A stretch of DNA of 64,000 nucleotides, from assembly GCF_002860285.1 (NCBI RefSeq), contig NZ_PGVF01000021.1:1-64000 (forward strand), in the 5' to 3' direction. Both the position numbers and the translations under genes were made by a program. The notes below the pieces were generated by a model that was not told the origin of the DNA, made no database searches, and saw only the letters and a program-made list of their open reading frames with translations. Origin of the DNA: Bacillus sp. M6-12 (GTDB lineage: Bacteria; Bacillota; Bacilli; Bacillales; DSM-1321). The stretch's first letter is position 1. Every line of letters starts with the position of its first letter. This document shows, one piece after another, positions 17,310-26,612 of the stretch.

Positions 17310-18143
17310 TTATTTTGCTGCTGGTTGATTCTTAATAGCGGCATCCATTAAAGCAGTTCGTTCTTCATCTGAAATCTTCGCTAAAGTTTCATTTATTTTT
17401 TTCGTTAAGTCACTGCCCTTTTTAAGTCCAACAGCGGTGTTTGTATCTTCTTCTGATGCTTTAAATCCATCTTTAAATTCGATCATTGCAAAATTTTCGT
17501 TTGCAGCTGAAGCACTAATGCCTTCAGGACGTTCTGAAACATATCCATCAATGGTTCCTGATTCCAGAGCCACTCTCATTGCCGGGAAGTTGTCCATTGC
17601 AGTTTGTTTTGAGACACCTTTAATTTGATCGATTACAGAGTAGTGGAACGTATTTAATTGGCCCGTTACCTTTGCACCCTTGAAATCTTGGATCGAAGTA
17701 GCTCCTTCGTACTTTCCACCTTTTTTAACCACCATAATCAATTGCGATTTATAGTAATTGTCCGAGAAATCAATGGTCTTTTTGCGTTCTGCTGTTGGTG
17801 ACATCCCTGCAATAATCGCATCAATTTTACCTGAAGTTAAGGCTGGAACAAGGCCATCCCACTCGGTTTTGACAATCACTAATTTTTTACCTAAACCATC
17901 GGCAATTTTCTTAGCGATTTCTACATCATAACCGCCCGCATATTCTGCAGTACCTTCTATTTTCACACCACCATTGGAATCATCCTTTTGAGTCCAGTTA
18001 AATGGCGCATACCCAGCTTCGAGACCTACCTTAAACGTATCATCCTCTGATGACCCAGAAACTGACTTATTTGATCCGCACCCAGCCAGAACAACCATAG
18101 CTGAAAGCAGCAATACTAAAAATAATGATGACTTTTTTCTCAT
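17310..18143 (-). CDS. Amino acid ABC transporter substrate-binding lipoprotein (probable lysine)
   Basis: A 277-residue family-3 solute-binding protein. The lipoprotein signal is MRKKSSLFLVLLLSAMVVLA with lipobox VLAGC at about residue 21. Family blocks follow: VGLEAGYAPFNWTQ, YDVEIAKKIADGLGKKLVIV, WDGLVPALTSGKIDAIIAGM, and VGLKKGSDLTKKINETL at the end. It is anchored to the outer face of the membrane and hands its ligand to the permease. It is the first gene after the lysine riboswitch, so lysine is the most likely ligand. Confidence 0.9.
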   Translation of the reverse strand: MRKKSSLFLVLLLSAMVVLAGCGSNKSVSGSSEDDTFKVGLEAGYAPFNWTQKDDSNGGVKIEGTAEYAGGYDVEIAKKIADGLGKKLVIVKTEWDGLVPALTSGKIDAIIAGMSPTAERKKTIDFSDNYYKSQLIMVVKKGGKYEGATSIQDFKGAKVTGQLNTFHYSVIDQIKGVSKQTAMDNFPAMRVALESGTIDGYVSERPEGISASAANENFAMIEFKDGFKASEEDTNTAVGLKKGSDLTKKINETLAKISDEERTALMDAAIKNQPAAK

Positions 18144-18191
18144 GTTAGTTCTCTCCTCCTAATTTTACAGGGCATTTTAATACAACAAAAA

Positions 18192-18446
18192 ACGACCTGA
18201 GATAAACTCAGGTCGTATATTGAATAACAGCCCTAAAGTCTCTCTTTTCCCAATGAGATAGCACAACTCAATAAACCTGGGGGTTTATTGAGACAGTCCT
18301 GCAGCTCTTAACTGCAGACCCAGCAAGTAATACTGAGAATATTACCAACTTCGGCGACATTTCCTTCTCCTTAGCATCATGGTTTCTCAAACTCCACTAA
18401 AGACTGTTAAATATCGCGCCTCTACCTCACTATTAAAAGTGAGGTC
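18192..18446 (-). promoter_or_regulatory. Lysine riboswitch (L-box) with terminator
   Basis: The minus strand between about 18446 and 18236 shows the L-box landmarks in order: GAGGTAGAGGCGCGA, GGAGAAGGAAATGTCGCCGA, then CTGGGTCTGCAG, and a closing arm ending near AAAGAGAGACTTTAGGG. It is followed by a 10-pair terminator (ACGACCTGAG with CTCAGGTCGT, 18192-18216) and TTTTTT. Lysine binding should favour the terminator and lower expression of the ABC operon. Confidence 0.92.
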
Positions 18447-18801
18447 TTTATTAAATTTTCACTTCAATAGTCTACAATTTTATGCTTAATCTGTCAATCT
18501 GGATTTAGCTCTTCTAGAAATATAACAAAAAATTCTGTGTTCAATGTAACCTGGTTAATAGTAAAACTTAACATCCAAACTACCTATTTGAGGCTAAGAT
18601 ACCAATAGATTTTTATGGTTATAGCATTATTTTAATTTCACAATTGATAATTCATTAAAGTAAATGACATTTGTAATTTTAAGTTTTTAATAGCTACAGA
18701 GGCCTGCACAGGAATAAATCACAGCGTTCCATAGCTCCGCAAGCTGCCAGCAATGGGTCAGAAAGTTTTAAATCAATCCAAGTGAAAGTTATGCATTATT
18801 C
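18420..18801. other. Region between the lysine leader and the ahpC promoter
   Basis: The part from 18420 to 18446 is the start of the riboswitch. The remaining roughly 350 AT-rich bases have no open frame of note and no structure that I recognise. Confidence 0.5.
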
Positions 18802-18856
18802 TTGACAAAGTAAGAAGTTTTATATGATAATTGCTATCGTATTAGAATTATTATAA
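18802..18856 (+). promoter_or_regulatory. ahpC promoter with PerR box
   Basis: TTGACA (18802-18807) and GATAAT (18826-18831) are 18 bases apart and make a good sigma-A promoter. Just downstream, TTAGAATTATTATAA (18842-18856) matches the PerR box TTATAATNATTATAA at all but one base. A looser Fur-like half-palindrome (TGATAATTGCTATCG) overlaps the -10. Peroxide derepression of ahpCF by PerR is established in Bacillus subtilis. Confidence 0.85.
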
Positions 18857-18912
18857 TAAAGCTTAGTCCTGGACAAGCTTATTTAAATCCACACTTAGGA
18901 GGAATATTAATT

Positions 18913-19476
18913 ATGTCTCTAATTGGAACTGAAGTAAAACCATTCACAGCACAAGCTTTCCACAACGGGGATTTTATCACTGTTTCTGAAGAAAACTTTA
19001 AAGGTAAATGGAGTGTAGTTTGCTTTTACCCAGCAGATTTTACATTCGTATGCCCAACTGAATTAGAAGACCTGCAAAACGAATATGCAACTTTGAAAGA
19101 TCTTGGTGTGGAAGTTTATTCCGTATCAACAGATACACACTTTACACATAAGGCATGGCACGACCACTCAGAAGCTATCAGCAAAATTGAATATATTATG
19201 ATCGGCGACCCTTCACAAAAAATCAGCCGCAACTTCGACGTTCTAAATGAAGAAGAAGGTCTTGCTGATCGCGGTACTTTCGTCATCGATCCAGACGGCA
19301 TCATTCAGACTGTTGAAATTAATGCAGGCGGCATCGGCCGTGATGCAAGCACACTAGTTAACAAGATTAAGGCAGCTCAGTATGTTCGCAACAATCCAGG
19401 TGAAGTTTGCCCGGCTAAATGGCAAGAAGGTTCTGCAACACTGAAGCCAAGCCTTGACCTTGTAGGAAAGATTTAA
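18913..19476 (+). CDS. ahpC: Alkyl hydroperoxide reductase peroxiredoxin AhpC
   Basis: A 187-residue typical two-cysteine peroxiredoxin that reduces peroxides to alcohols or water. The peroxidatic Cys is in [11 protein letters not shown] (about residue 47) and the resolving Cys in [11 protein letters not shown] (about 166). The ATG follows TAGGAGGAA. AhpF, encoded 12 bases downstream, regenerates the disulfide form with NADH. The PerR-type promoter agrees with this role. Confidence 0.97.
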   Translation: MSLIGTEVKPFTAQAFHNGDFITVSEENFKGKWSVVCFYPADFTFVCPTELEDLQNEYATLKDLGVEVYSVSTDTHFTHKAWHDHSEAISKIEYIMIGDPSQKISRNFDVLNEEEGLADRGTFVIDPDGIIQTVEINAGGIGRDASTLVNKIKAAQYVRNNPGEVCPAKWQEGSATLKPSLDLVGKI

Positions 19477-19488
19477 GGGGTACGATCA

Positions 19489-21018
19489 ATGTTTTTAGAT
19501 GCAGATATTAAAGCACAGTTAGCCCAATATCTTCAAATGATGGAAGGCGATGTGCTGCTTAAGGTTAGCGCAGGATCCGATGACGTATCTCGTGACATGC
19601 TGGCTCTAGTGGATGAATTAGCGACCATGTCGTCCCGCATTCAGGTAGAAAAAACAGAATTGCAGAGAACACCAAGCTTTAGTGTAAACCGTGTCGGCGA
19701 AGACACTGGGGTAACGTTTGCCGGTATTCCCCTCGGACACGAATTTACTTCACTAGTATTGGCGCTGCTGCAGGTTAGCGGAAGAGCCCCCAAGGTTGAT
19801 CAGAAGATAATTGATCAAGTTAAAGGCATCAAAGGCGAATATCACTTTGAATCTTATATCAGCCTGAGCTGCCACAACTGTCCTGATGTTGTACAGGCAC
19901 TGAACTTAATGTGCATTTTAAACCCTGGCATTACTCATACCATGATTGATGGAGCAGCTTTCAAAGAAGAAGTTGAAAGCAAGGATATCATGGCAGTACC
20001 AACTGTTTTCCTTAATGGTGAATCATTTGGCAGCGGCCGTATGACGATTGAGGAAATTCTCGCCAAGATGGGGAATGGTCCGGATACATCAGAGTTTGCT
20101 GATAAGGATCCATACGATGTACTTGTTATTGGCGGCGGACCAGCCGGAGCAAGTGCGGCAATCTACGCTGCACGCAAAGGCATTCGTACAGGCATTGTTG
20201 CTGAACGCTTTGGCGGCCAGGTTATGGACACCATGGGCATTGAGAACTTTATCAGTATGAAATATACTGAGGGTCCTAAGCTCGCAGCAAGCCTTGAAGA
20301 ACATGTGAAAGAGTATGGCATTGATGTAATGAATTTACAGCGTGCCAAGCGTTTAGAAAAGAATGACCTTGTTGAAATTGAACTTGAAAATGGTGCTGTT
20401 CTAAAGAGCAAAACCGTAATCCTATCAACAGGAGCCCGCTGGCGCAATGTTGGCGTACCTGGCGAAGCAGAGTTCAAGAACAAAGGTGTAGCATACTGCC
20501 CGCACTGTGATGGTCCATTATTTGAAGGAAAACACGTAGCAGTTATCGGCGGCGGAAACTCTGGAATTGAAGCAGCAATTGATCTTGCTGGCATCGTGAA
20601 GCATGTAACTGTTATTGAGTTTATGCCAGAGCTGAAGGCTGATAGTGTACTTCAGGATCGTCTATACAGCCTGCCTAACGTAACGGTGATAAAGAACGCA
20701 CAAACAAAAGAAATTACCGGTACTGATAAGGTGAACGGCATTTCCTACATTGACCGTGATTCAGGAGAAGTACATCATATTGATTTAGAAGGTGTGTTTG
20801 TTCAGATCGGTCTTGTACCAAATACTGATTGGTTAGGTGACACGCTTGAACGTACACGCTTTGGTGAGATTATTGTAGACAAGCATGGCGCTACTGACAT
20901 TCCTGGCGTGTTTGCTGCTGGAGACTGCACAGATAGTGCTTACAAGCAGATCATCATTTCTATGGGATCTGGTGCTACTGCAGCGTTAGGAGCTTTCGAT
21001 TACCTCATCCGCAATTAA
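19489..21018 (+). CDS. ahpF: Alkyl hydroperoxide reductase flavoprotein AhpF
   Basis: A 509-residue NADH:peroxiredoxin reductase. The N-terminal double thioredoxin-like domain (residues 1-195) holds the redox pair in [10 protein letters not shown]. The thioredoxin-reductase-like part begins at [20 protein letters not shown] (FAD), contains the second redox pair in [11 protein letters not shown], and has the NAD(P)H site [17 protein letters not shown]. The end [20 protein letters not shown] binds FAD. It forms an operon with ahpC and ends at a strong terminator. Confidence 0.97.
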   Translation: MFLDADIKAQLAQYLQMMEGDVLLKVSAGSDDVSRDMLALVDELATMSSRIQVEKTELQRTPSFSVNRVGEDTGVTFAGIPLGHEFTSLVLALLQVSGRAPKVDQKIIDQVKGIKGEYHFESYISLSCHNCPDVVQALNLMCILNPGITHTMIDGAAFKEEVESKDIMAVPTVFLNGESFGSGRMTIEEILAKMGNGPDTSEFADKDPYDVLVIGGGPAGASAAIYAARKGIRTGIVAERFGGQVMDTMGIENFISMKYTEGPKLAASLEEHVKEYGIDVMNLQRAKRLEKNDLVEIELENGAVLKSKTVILSTGARWRNVGVPGEAEFKNKGVAYCPHCDGPLFEGKHVAVIGGGNSGIEAAIDLAGIVKHVTVIEFMPELKADSVLQDRLYSLPNVTVIKNAQTKEITGTDKVNGISYIDRDSGEVHHIDLEGVFVQIGLVPNTDWLGDTLERTRFGEIIVDKHGATDIPGVFAAGDCTDSAYKQIIISMGSGATAALGAFDYLIRN

Positions 21019-21028
21019 TGAAATTTTA

Positions 21029-21067
21029 AAAGCCGCTTCGCTATTTGACTGATAGCAAAGCGGCTTT
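21029..21067 (+). terminator. Terminator of ahpCF
   Basis: AAAGCCGCTTCGCTAT pairs with ATAGCAAAGCGGCTTT (one mismatch) around a seven-base loop and is followed by TTTATTTT. Confidence 0.92.
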
Positions 21068-21298
21068 TTTATTTTCTGGAAGCTTGTCTAATTCCATATG
21101 ATACGTCTGTAAGCTGACACAGCTTCACAGAAGCTGTTGAAATATCGATTAGTTAAAATTAGAAGTTATTTTATGATTCTTTTATAAACTGACCCCTACG
21201 TTTTACGCTAAATTGACACTTTTAAATATACCAATCCTTTGCTAAGGTTATCAGTAAATGCGAAAACGGATTTAAGACAAAGAAAAAAAGGAAGGTTT

Positions 21299-21838
21299 AT
21301 GATTATGCAAAAAACAACTAGTTATTCAAGCGCACGCACTTTTGATTTAATCTTAACATCAATGTTAATTGCACTCGTATTCGTTGCCACGATCTTTTTA
21401 AATATCAAACTGCCGATTACGGCAAATGGCGGTTTAGTTCATCTTGGAACAGCTATGCTCTTTATCGCATCAATCTTATTTGGTCCTAAAAAAGGCGCCA
21501 TTGCTGGGGCCGTTGGGATGGGTTTATTTGACTTAATTTCTGGCTGGACATTGTGGGCACCGTTTACCATTTTAACTCGCGGCTTGCAGGGTTATATAGT
21601 TGGAAAAATTGCCTGGTCGAAGGGCCGCAACGGAAGCAGCATTGGTTTCAATCTATTCGCTACTATCATTTCGGCTCCTTTTATGTTAATTGGTTATTAC
21701 ATTTGTGAAGGGGTTCTATTTAGTAATTGGATAGTACCGGCGGCCTCTATTCCCGGAAACATTGTTCAAAATGTTGTAGGGATCTGTATAGCCATTCCAG
21801 TTTGTGCTGTACTGAAAAAGATTCGGCTTTTTCAATAG
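21299..21838 (+). CDS. ECF transporter S component
   Basis: A small membrane protein (179 residues from the ATG at 21299, which follows AAGGAAGG) with about six hydrophobic helices. It matches the S component of energy-coupling factor vitamin transporters: GGLVHLGTAMLFIASILFGP, then KKGAIAGAVGMGLFDLISGW, and ILTRGLQGYIVGKIAW. S components give substrate specificity and work with a shared EcfAA'T module, not encoded here. The HLG...FGPKKGA...GLFDL pattern resembles S components linked to pyridoxine-like or thiazole precursors, but the substrate cannot be read from the sequence. The 200 bases upstream show no riboswitch that I recognise. Confidence 0.8.
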   Translation: MIMQKTTSYSSARTFDLILTSMLIALVFVATIFLNIKLPITANGGLVHLGTAMLFIASILFGPKKGAIAGAVGMGLFDLISGWTLWAPFTILTRGLQGYIVGKIAWSKGRNGSSIGFNLFATIISAPFMLIGYYICEGVLFSNWIVPAASIPGNIVQNVVGICIAIPVCAVLKKIRLFQ

Positions 21839-21901
21839 TTATAAGAAAGATTGCAACAGCTCAACTAGTTTTTTATAAACATTATTTTATATGATTGAAA
21901 A

Positions 21902-21935
21902 AGGGAGAAAGCTTTGTATATCAAGCATTCTCCCT
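21902..21935 (+). terminator. Terminator after the ECF S-component gene
   Basis: AGGGAGAAAGCTT pairs with AAGCATTCTCCCT (one mismatch) and is followed by CTTTA. Confidence 0.75.
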
Positions 21936-22012
21936 CTTTACTTTCATTCAGATTTAAAGAGCCCATTTACTTATCATACGGTTCACCGTAACGCGTATAT
22001 CGACGAAAAATA

Positions 22013-22042
22013 AAAAAGTTAAGGAATTAACCTCAACTTTTT
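22013..22042. terminator. Hairpin before the rbsK 3' end, probably bidirectional
   Basis: AAAAAGTTAAGG pairs with CCTCAACTTTTT across a short loop, giving a U-rich end on either strand. It can terminate the TRAP-rbsK operon on the minus strand. The 160 bases between it and rbsK show nothing else. Confidence 0.6.
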
Positions 22043-22204
22043 AACTACAAAATTATTAATGGGCCTCTAACTGGAATTAGTGCGTCCATTTCTCTTGTCT
22101 CAAAGATAACAATTCTTAGCAAACCTTTATGCTAAAATATTAATATATATTTCCTTCTACTATTATTGTCTTTTGTCTGTACCAGACACTATAACTTGAC
22201 ATTA

Positions 22205-23116
22205 TTATCTAACACCGAAACTTAATTTTTTTTGATTTAAAACATCTTCTATTTCAGTTAAAGCAGGCATCCCAGTTTGTGCTCCCATTTTTGTAGTCGA
22301 GATAGATGCAGCTACAGTAGCAAATAATACGGCATCTTTTAGATTATGTTTTTTACTAAGGGCAACAGCAAGGGCACCATTAAAAGTATCCCCAGCACCA
22401 GTTGTATCTAAGACTTCAACTGTTATTGCATTTATTGTTGTTTTTTGGTTGTTAAGATGGAATTCAACACCCTTTTCACCTTTAGTCACTATACTTTTAT
22501 CTTTGATTTGTTCTATTTCTTCATTTGTGGCCTGATCCAAGAGTTGTTTATACTCATGCTCATTAGGCGTTATATAAGTTAGTCCTTCTAATAGATTTTT
22601 GGGTATATTTTGAAATGGTGCTGGATTCAGTATTACAGGAATACCATACTTATTAGCAATTTCAGTTGCTGTTATGACAGATTCTATAGGGATTTCTAAT
22701 TGTAGCAGCAATAGATCACTATTTTGGATTTGTTCTTCATGGGCTATTACCCATTCTGGCGTTACTTCGTTATTGGCTCCAGGTACAACAATGATCCGAT
22801 TATCATGATTTGAAACAATAATAGTAGCTGTTCCAGTTTCATTTTCGGTCGCAATATCTACGTATTTTTCATTTACACCTTCCTGGCGAAGTATATCTTT
22901 GAGTTTAGAGCCAAATAAATCCGCTCCAACTTTTCCTAACATACATACTTCAGCACCAAGTCTAGCAGCTGCAACTGCTTGATTTGCCCCTTTTCCTCCA
23001 GGGAATGTAGAAAAAGATTGACCTATAAGAGTCTCACCTTGATTTGGTATAAGATTTGTAACCGTTACAAGGTCCATATTTATACTTCCTAAAACAGTAA
23101 TGACAGGTTTTTTCAT
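22205..23116 (-). CDS. rbsK: Ribokinase RbsK
   Basis: A 303-residue PfkB-family sugar kinase that phosphorylates D-ribose to ribose-5-phosphate with ATP. N-terminal GSINMDLVTVT and FSTFPGGKGANQAVAAARLG bind the sugar. ILNPAPFQNIP, then YITPNEHE, are typical of ribokinase, and DTTGAGDTFNGALAVALS holds the catalytic Asp and anion hole. It is the last gene of the LacI-rpiB-TRAP operon. Together with RpiB it would carry ribose into the pentose phosphate pathway. Another pentose or deoxyribose substrate is possible. Confidence 0.88.
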   Translation of the reverse strand: MKKPVITVLGSINMDLVTVTNLIPNQGETLIGQSFSTFPGGKGANQAVAAARLGAEVCMLGKVGADLFGSKLKDILRQEGVNEKYVDIATENETGTATIIVSNHDNRIIVVPGANNEVTPEWVIAHEEQIQNSDLLLLQLEIPIESVITATEIANKYGIPVILNPAPFQNIPKNLLEGLTYITPNEHEYKQLLDQATNEEIEQIKDKSIVTKGEKGVEFHLNNQKTTINAITVEVLDTTGAGDTFNGALAVALSKKHNLKDAVLFATVAASISTTKMGAQTGMPALTEIEDVLNQKKLSFGVR

Positions 23117-23153
23117 ATATTAAACCACCTACTATATCATTTTGTTAGTAGAA

Positions 23154-23178
23154 AAAGGGACCCAAATCGGGACCCTTT
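23154..23178 (-). terminator. Hairpin between dctM and rbsK
   Basis: On the minus strand AAAGGGTCCC pairs with GGGTCCCTTT around ATTT-type bases with one mismatch, followed by TTTTTCTAC. It lies just after the dctM stop and may partly terminate transcription before rbsK. Confidence 0.5.
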
Positions 23179-23180
23179 CC

Positions 23181-24458
23181 TTATTTCATCAACAAATTTG
23201 GTAAATAAAGAACAATACCCGGTACTAATGCAAACAGCACTAGTAAGGCAATCAACACTATTAAGAATGGCATAATTTCTTTTGAAAATTCAACTACAGA
23301 GCATTTAGCTATGTTTAATGCCACATACATGATCGTACCTACAGGTGGAGTAATCGTTCCAACCATTACATTAATGGCTAATATAACTCCAAAGTGTAAA
23401 GGATCAATACCGAATTGTGTTAATATCGGCATAATCACTGGTGTAGTAATAATAATAATCGCCATACCATCTAGAAAGCACCCTAATATTAGTAAAATAA
23501 ACATTAAGAGCAGCATGGCGACAATAGTTGAATCTGAAATATTTTGAAACATTGCCAGTACTTTTGCTGGTCCTTGTGAAAATGCCATTACCCAAGCAAA
23601 TGGTACGGAAGCAGCAATAATAATTCCAATTGAAGATGACATGGAGACAGATTCTAATATTTTTTTCGGTAATTCTTTAATTTTTATTTCCTTATATACA
23701 AATAGACCGATAATTAAGGAATAAAAAACTGCAATGACCGCGGATTCTGTGGCAGTGAATATACCCGAAAAGATACCACCGACAATGATTACTGGCATTA
23801 GAAGTGCCCATGAGGCATCCAAAGAAGCTTTAACAATCTCTTTAAAGCTAGCCCTTGCTCGTTTCTCAAATCCTCTTTTTCTTGCAATAAAATAAGAAAC
23901 AACCATCAATGAGCAACTCATCATTAGACCCGGAATAGCTCCACCTAAAAATAGCTTCCCAACGGATACACCTGCAAGACTGCCATAAACAATCATCGGA
24001 ATACTTGGGGGTATGATCGGGCCTACTGTTGCACTCGCCCCTAAAATGGCTGCTGCAAACCCTTTACCATATCCTCTTTTAACCATCGTTGGGATTAAGG
24101 CAGATCCGGTAGCAGCTGCGTCGGCTACCCCAGATCCCGAAACACCAGACATGAATACATTTGAAACTACTGAAACATGTGCTAAACTCCCTCTAATATG
24201 ACCAACTAGAACTTCCGATAATTGGATTAGACGTTTTGTGATACCCCCCGCTTCCATGATGGTTCCCGCCAAAATAAACAGCGGAATCGCTAACATAGGG
24301 AAAGAATCTAATCCTAGAGCGAGCCTTTGTGGCATGGTCTGCAAAGGAATTGTCCCTTCTGAAAGAAGCGCTATTAGTGTTGCTCCGAGTAATGAAAATC
24401 CAACAGGGACACCAATAAGAAGGAGAACTAGTAAAGAAATAATTAAAATTATAAGCAT
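23181..24458 (-). CDS. TRAP transporter large permease (DctM)
   Basis: A 425-residue, very hydrophobic protein of the DctM family with about 12 helices. Family sequences seen are GVPVGFSLLGATLIALLSEG, LDSFPMLAIPLFILAGTIME, VSGVSGSGVADAAATGSALI, and IIPPSIPMIVYGSLAGVSVG. Together with the small subunit it forms a sodium-driven importer fed by a periplasmic-type binding protein. It lies directly after dctQ in the same operon. Substrate is discussed under the binding protein. Confidence 0.92.
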   Translation of the reverse strand: MLIILIISLLVLLLIGVPVGFSLLGATLIALLSEGTIPLQTMPQRLALGLDSFPMLAIPLFILAGTIMEAGGITKRLIQLSEVLVGHIRGSLAHVSVVSNVFMSGVSGSGVADAAATGSALIPTMVKRGYGKGFAAAILGASATVGPIIPPSIPMIVYGSLAGVSVGKLFLGGAIPGLMMSCSLMVVSYFIARKRGFEKRARASFKEIVKASLDASWALLMPVIIVGGIFSGIFTATESAVIAVFYSLIIGLFVYKEIKIKELPKKILESVSMSSSIGIIIAASVPFAWVMAFSQGPAKVLAMFQNISDSTIVAMLLLMFILLILGCFLDGMAIIIITTPVIMPILTQFGIDPLHFGVILAINVMVGTITPPVGTIMYVALNIAKCSVVEFSKEIMPFLIVLIALLVLFALVPGIVLYLPNLLMK

Positions 24459-24476
24459 TTTTTTCGTTTCTCCTTT

Positions 24477-24953
24477 CTATACTGGATTGCTTAATTTCTT
24501 GAAAGTAATTTGGTAAATCTCTATGAGCGTATAAATAAATAATAGAAAACTAGATACTGGTACCGATAAATAAACAAGTCCTGTCGGTATCTGTAAACTC
24601 GTTGTCGCTACATTCCAAGTTTGTTGAGTCAAAATCCAACCATATCTAAAAAGGATGAAAAATATAACTAACATGATTACATGGATGAGAACACGAATGA
24701 CTAGATTAATTTTTTCTGGAAAAACGATTCCAATCAAATCAATAGCTATATGCTTTTTTTGTTTAAAAACGACAACAGTACCCAAAAGTACGGACCAAAT
24801 AAAAGTGTATCGTGCCAATTCATCGGTCCATACTAATGCAAGGTCAAAAAATCTAGCAATAACTCCTAGAGCTACAGAGATACACATAATGGTAAAAAGG
24901 ACACCACTAAAAAATTCTTCTAAATTCAATAATATAAATTTGGGATTTTTCAT
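24477..24953 (-). CDS. TRAP transporter small permease (DctQ)
   Basis: A 158-residue protein with four membrane helices, typical of DctQ: LEEFFSGVLFTIMCISVALG and DELARYTFIWSVLLGTVVVF, followed by KQKKHIAIDLIG. It joins DctM in the membrane. The gene lies between the dctP and dctM genes, 18 bases from dctM and about 29 bases from dctP. Confidence 0.9.
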   Translation of the reverse strand: MKNPKFILLNLEEFFSGVLFTIMCISVALGVIARFFDLALVWTDELARYTFIWSVLLGTVVVFKQKKHIAIDLIGIVFPEKINLVIRVLIHVIMLVIFFILFRYGWILTQQTWNVATTSLQIPTGLVYLSVPVSSFLLFIYTLIEIYQITFKKLSNPV

Positions 24954-24982
24954 TTATTAATCACTCCAAACCGTCTGTCCCT

Positions 24983-26032
24983 TTACTCTTGAGCAGAGAT
25001 GATTTTTTCGTAATATCCTTTTCCTACATTATCTTCAAAAGATTTATAAGTATCAGCAGTCGCCTTTTTAAACGCTTCTACATCAACTTCTACAACTTCC
25101 ATGCCTTCATTCTTTAATATTTCTAATTCCTCTTCGTTAGCTGTTAATTGAAGCTCAGACATATATTCACCTGACTCAAACATTGCTTCATTAACAATCG
25201 TTTTCTGTTCGTCAGTTAAGGTATTCCACCATTGTAAACTTACAACTGGGAGTTCATTTTGAGTCATATGTCCTGTGAGGTTCACATATTTTTGTACCTC
25301 GTAAAATTTGTTTGTATAAATTTGATTAATTGAATTTTCTTGAGCTTCAATTGTTCCAGTCTTTAAGGACATATATACTTCTGCAATATTCATTGGTGTA
25401 ACGTTTGAACCCATAATTTTAAATGGCATAGTATGAGCAGCTGCATCAGGTGTTCTAATTTTTAATCCTTTAACATCGTCTGGAGTTTTAACTGGCTTTT
25501 CTTTAGTTGTTACATGACGATCTCCAACCCACCATACTGATTCTGGGAATGCTACCAAATTAACCGTTTCTGCTTCAGTGCCAATTTCTTTATATACATC
25601 AGTTTGCGCAAGCTCAACAAACGATTGATACTTTTCACGTTCATTATTTCCTTTAATAACATAAGGTAAAGTTAGTACAGCTGCTTTAGGGACAAAGTTT
25701 GAAAGAACCGCTGCAGATGGAATCGTAATTTGAATCGTATTAATTTGTGTACTTTCAACTAGATCTTTTTCATTTCCTAATTGTCCTCCTGGAATTACTT
25801 CTACTTCCATAGCCCCATTTGACTTTTCTTTTACTAATTCTGCAAACTTCACAGCTCCCTTATGAATGGCAGATTGGTCATTTGTCACGTGACCTAGTTT
25901 AATTTTCATCGTTTCTGCTTTTTCTGAATCAGTGCTGGAAGCTTTCGATGTTTTTTCAGATGCATTACATGCCGCTAGACTAAACATTAATAGAATAATA
26001 GATATAAATGTCAGCGCTTTCTTTAATCTCAT
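24983..26032 (-). CDS. TRAP transporter substrate-binding lipoprotein (DctP)
   Basis: A 349-residue DctP-family binding protein with a lipoprotein signal (lipobox SLAAC, about residue 22). Typical blocks are KLGHVTNDQSAIHKGAVKFA, then KSNGAMEVEVIPGGQLGNEK, DDVKGLKIRTPDAAAHTMPF, and SLKTGTIEAQENSINQIYT. The conserved Arg in KIRTP usually bridges a carboxylate of the ligand in this family. The neighbouring ribokinase and RpiB suggest a pentose or a related sugar acid; this tension is unresolved. It is the second gene of the operon, 12 bases after rpiB. Confidence 0.9.
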   Translation of the reverse strand: MRLKKALTFISIILLMFSLAACNASEKTSKASSTDSEKAETMKIKLGHVTNDQSAIHKGAVKFAELVKEKSNGAMEVEVIPGGQLGNEKDLVESTQINTIQITIPSAAVLSNFVPKAAVLTLPYVIKGNNEREKYQSFVELAQTDVYKEIGTEAETVNLVAFPESVWWVGDRHVTTKEKPVKTPDDVKGLKIRTPDAAAHTMPFKIMGSNVTPMNIAEVYMSLKTGTIEAQENSINQIYTNKFYEVQKYVNLTGHMTQNELPVVSLQWWNTLTDEQKTIVNEAMFESGEYMSELQLTANEEELEILKNEGMEVVEVDVEAFKKATADTYKSFEDNVGKGYYEKIISAQE

Positions 26033-26044
26033 TATTTAATCCCC

Positions 26045-26521
26045 CTATTTTTTATTTACTTCTAATAGCTGTTCTGCATATTCCAATTCCATTAAGTGGA
26101 GTTTTTCAACTCTTCGTCTAAATTCAACTGCAGTGCTAAACTCTGCAGTTAAAAAGGATTGCACTAACTCTTTTACTAAAGCAGGTCCAATAATTTGAGC
26201 ACCGATACACATAACATTAACATCATCATGCTCTACACATTGGTGGGAAGAATAAATATCATGACAAACGGATGCCCGAATGCCCGGAATTTTATTCGCT
26301 GCAATAGAAGCTCCAACTCCAGTTCCGCATACGAGAATACCCTTGTCAGCTTCGTTATTACGAACTTTTTCGCAAACTACTTTTGTAATGTCAGGAAAGT
26401 CTATCGGATTCGAGTCAAAACTCCCATAATCTGTTACTTCATGACCTAATTCTTTTAAAACTTCAATGACATGACCTTTCAATGGAAACCCTGCGTGGTC
26501 TCCCCCAATCGCAATTTTCAT
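26045..26521 (-). CDS. rpiB: Ribose-5-phosphate isomerase B / sugar-phosphate isomerase RpiB
   Basis: A 158-residue RpiB/LacAB-family isomerase. GGDHAGFPLKGHVIEVLKEL opens the protein, GILVCGTGVGASIAANKIPG carries the active-site Cys, and SSHQCVEHDDVNVMCIGAQI completes the family pattern. The enzyme interconverts ribose-5-phosphate and ribulose-5-phosphate; relatives act on allose-6-phosphate or galactose-6-phosphate. Presence of ribokinase in the operon favours ribose. It is the first structural gene, preceded by two operator-like palindromes. Confidence 0.88.
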   Translation of the reverse strand: MKIAIGGDHAGFPLKGHVIEVLKELGHEVTDYGSFDSNPIDFPDITKVVCEKVRNNEADKGILVCGTGVGASIAANKIPGIRASVCHDIYSSHQCVEHDDVNVMCIGAQIIGPALVKELVQSFLTAEFSTAVEFRRRVEKLHLMELEYAEQLLEVNKK

Positions 26522-26554
26522 TAACTAATACATCTCCTTTATGAACTAAAATAT

Positions 26555-26604
26555 AGTTAATCGTTTAACTAGATTAATCAAAAACGCTAGTTAAACGTTT
26601 TAAA
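26555..26604 (-). promoter_or_regulatory. Two LacI-type operators upstream of rpiB
   Basis: AGTTAATCGTTTAACT (26555-26570) is a near-perfect palindrome with a CG centre, as LacI-family repressors prefer. AGTTAAACGTTTTAAA (26589-26604) is a second, weaker copy 34 bases away. Both lie in the rpiB promoter region, and a third copy lies in front of the repressor gene. Confidence 0.75.
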
Positions 26605-26612
26605 ACTCTTAA

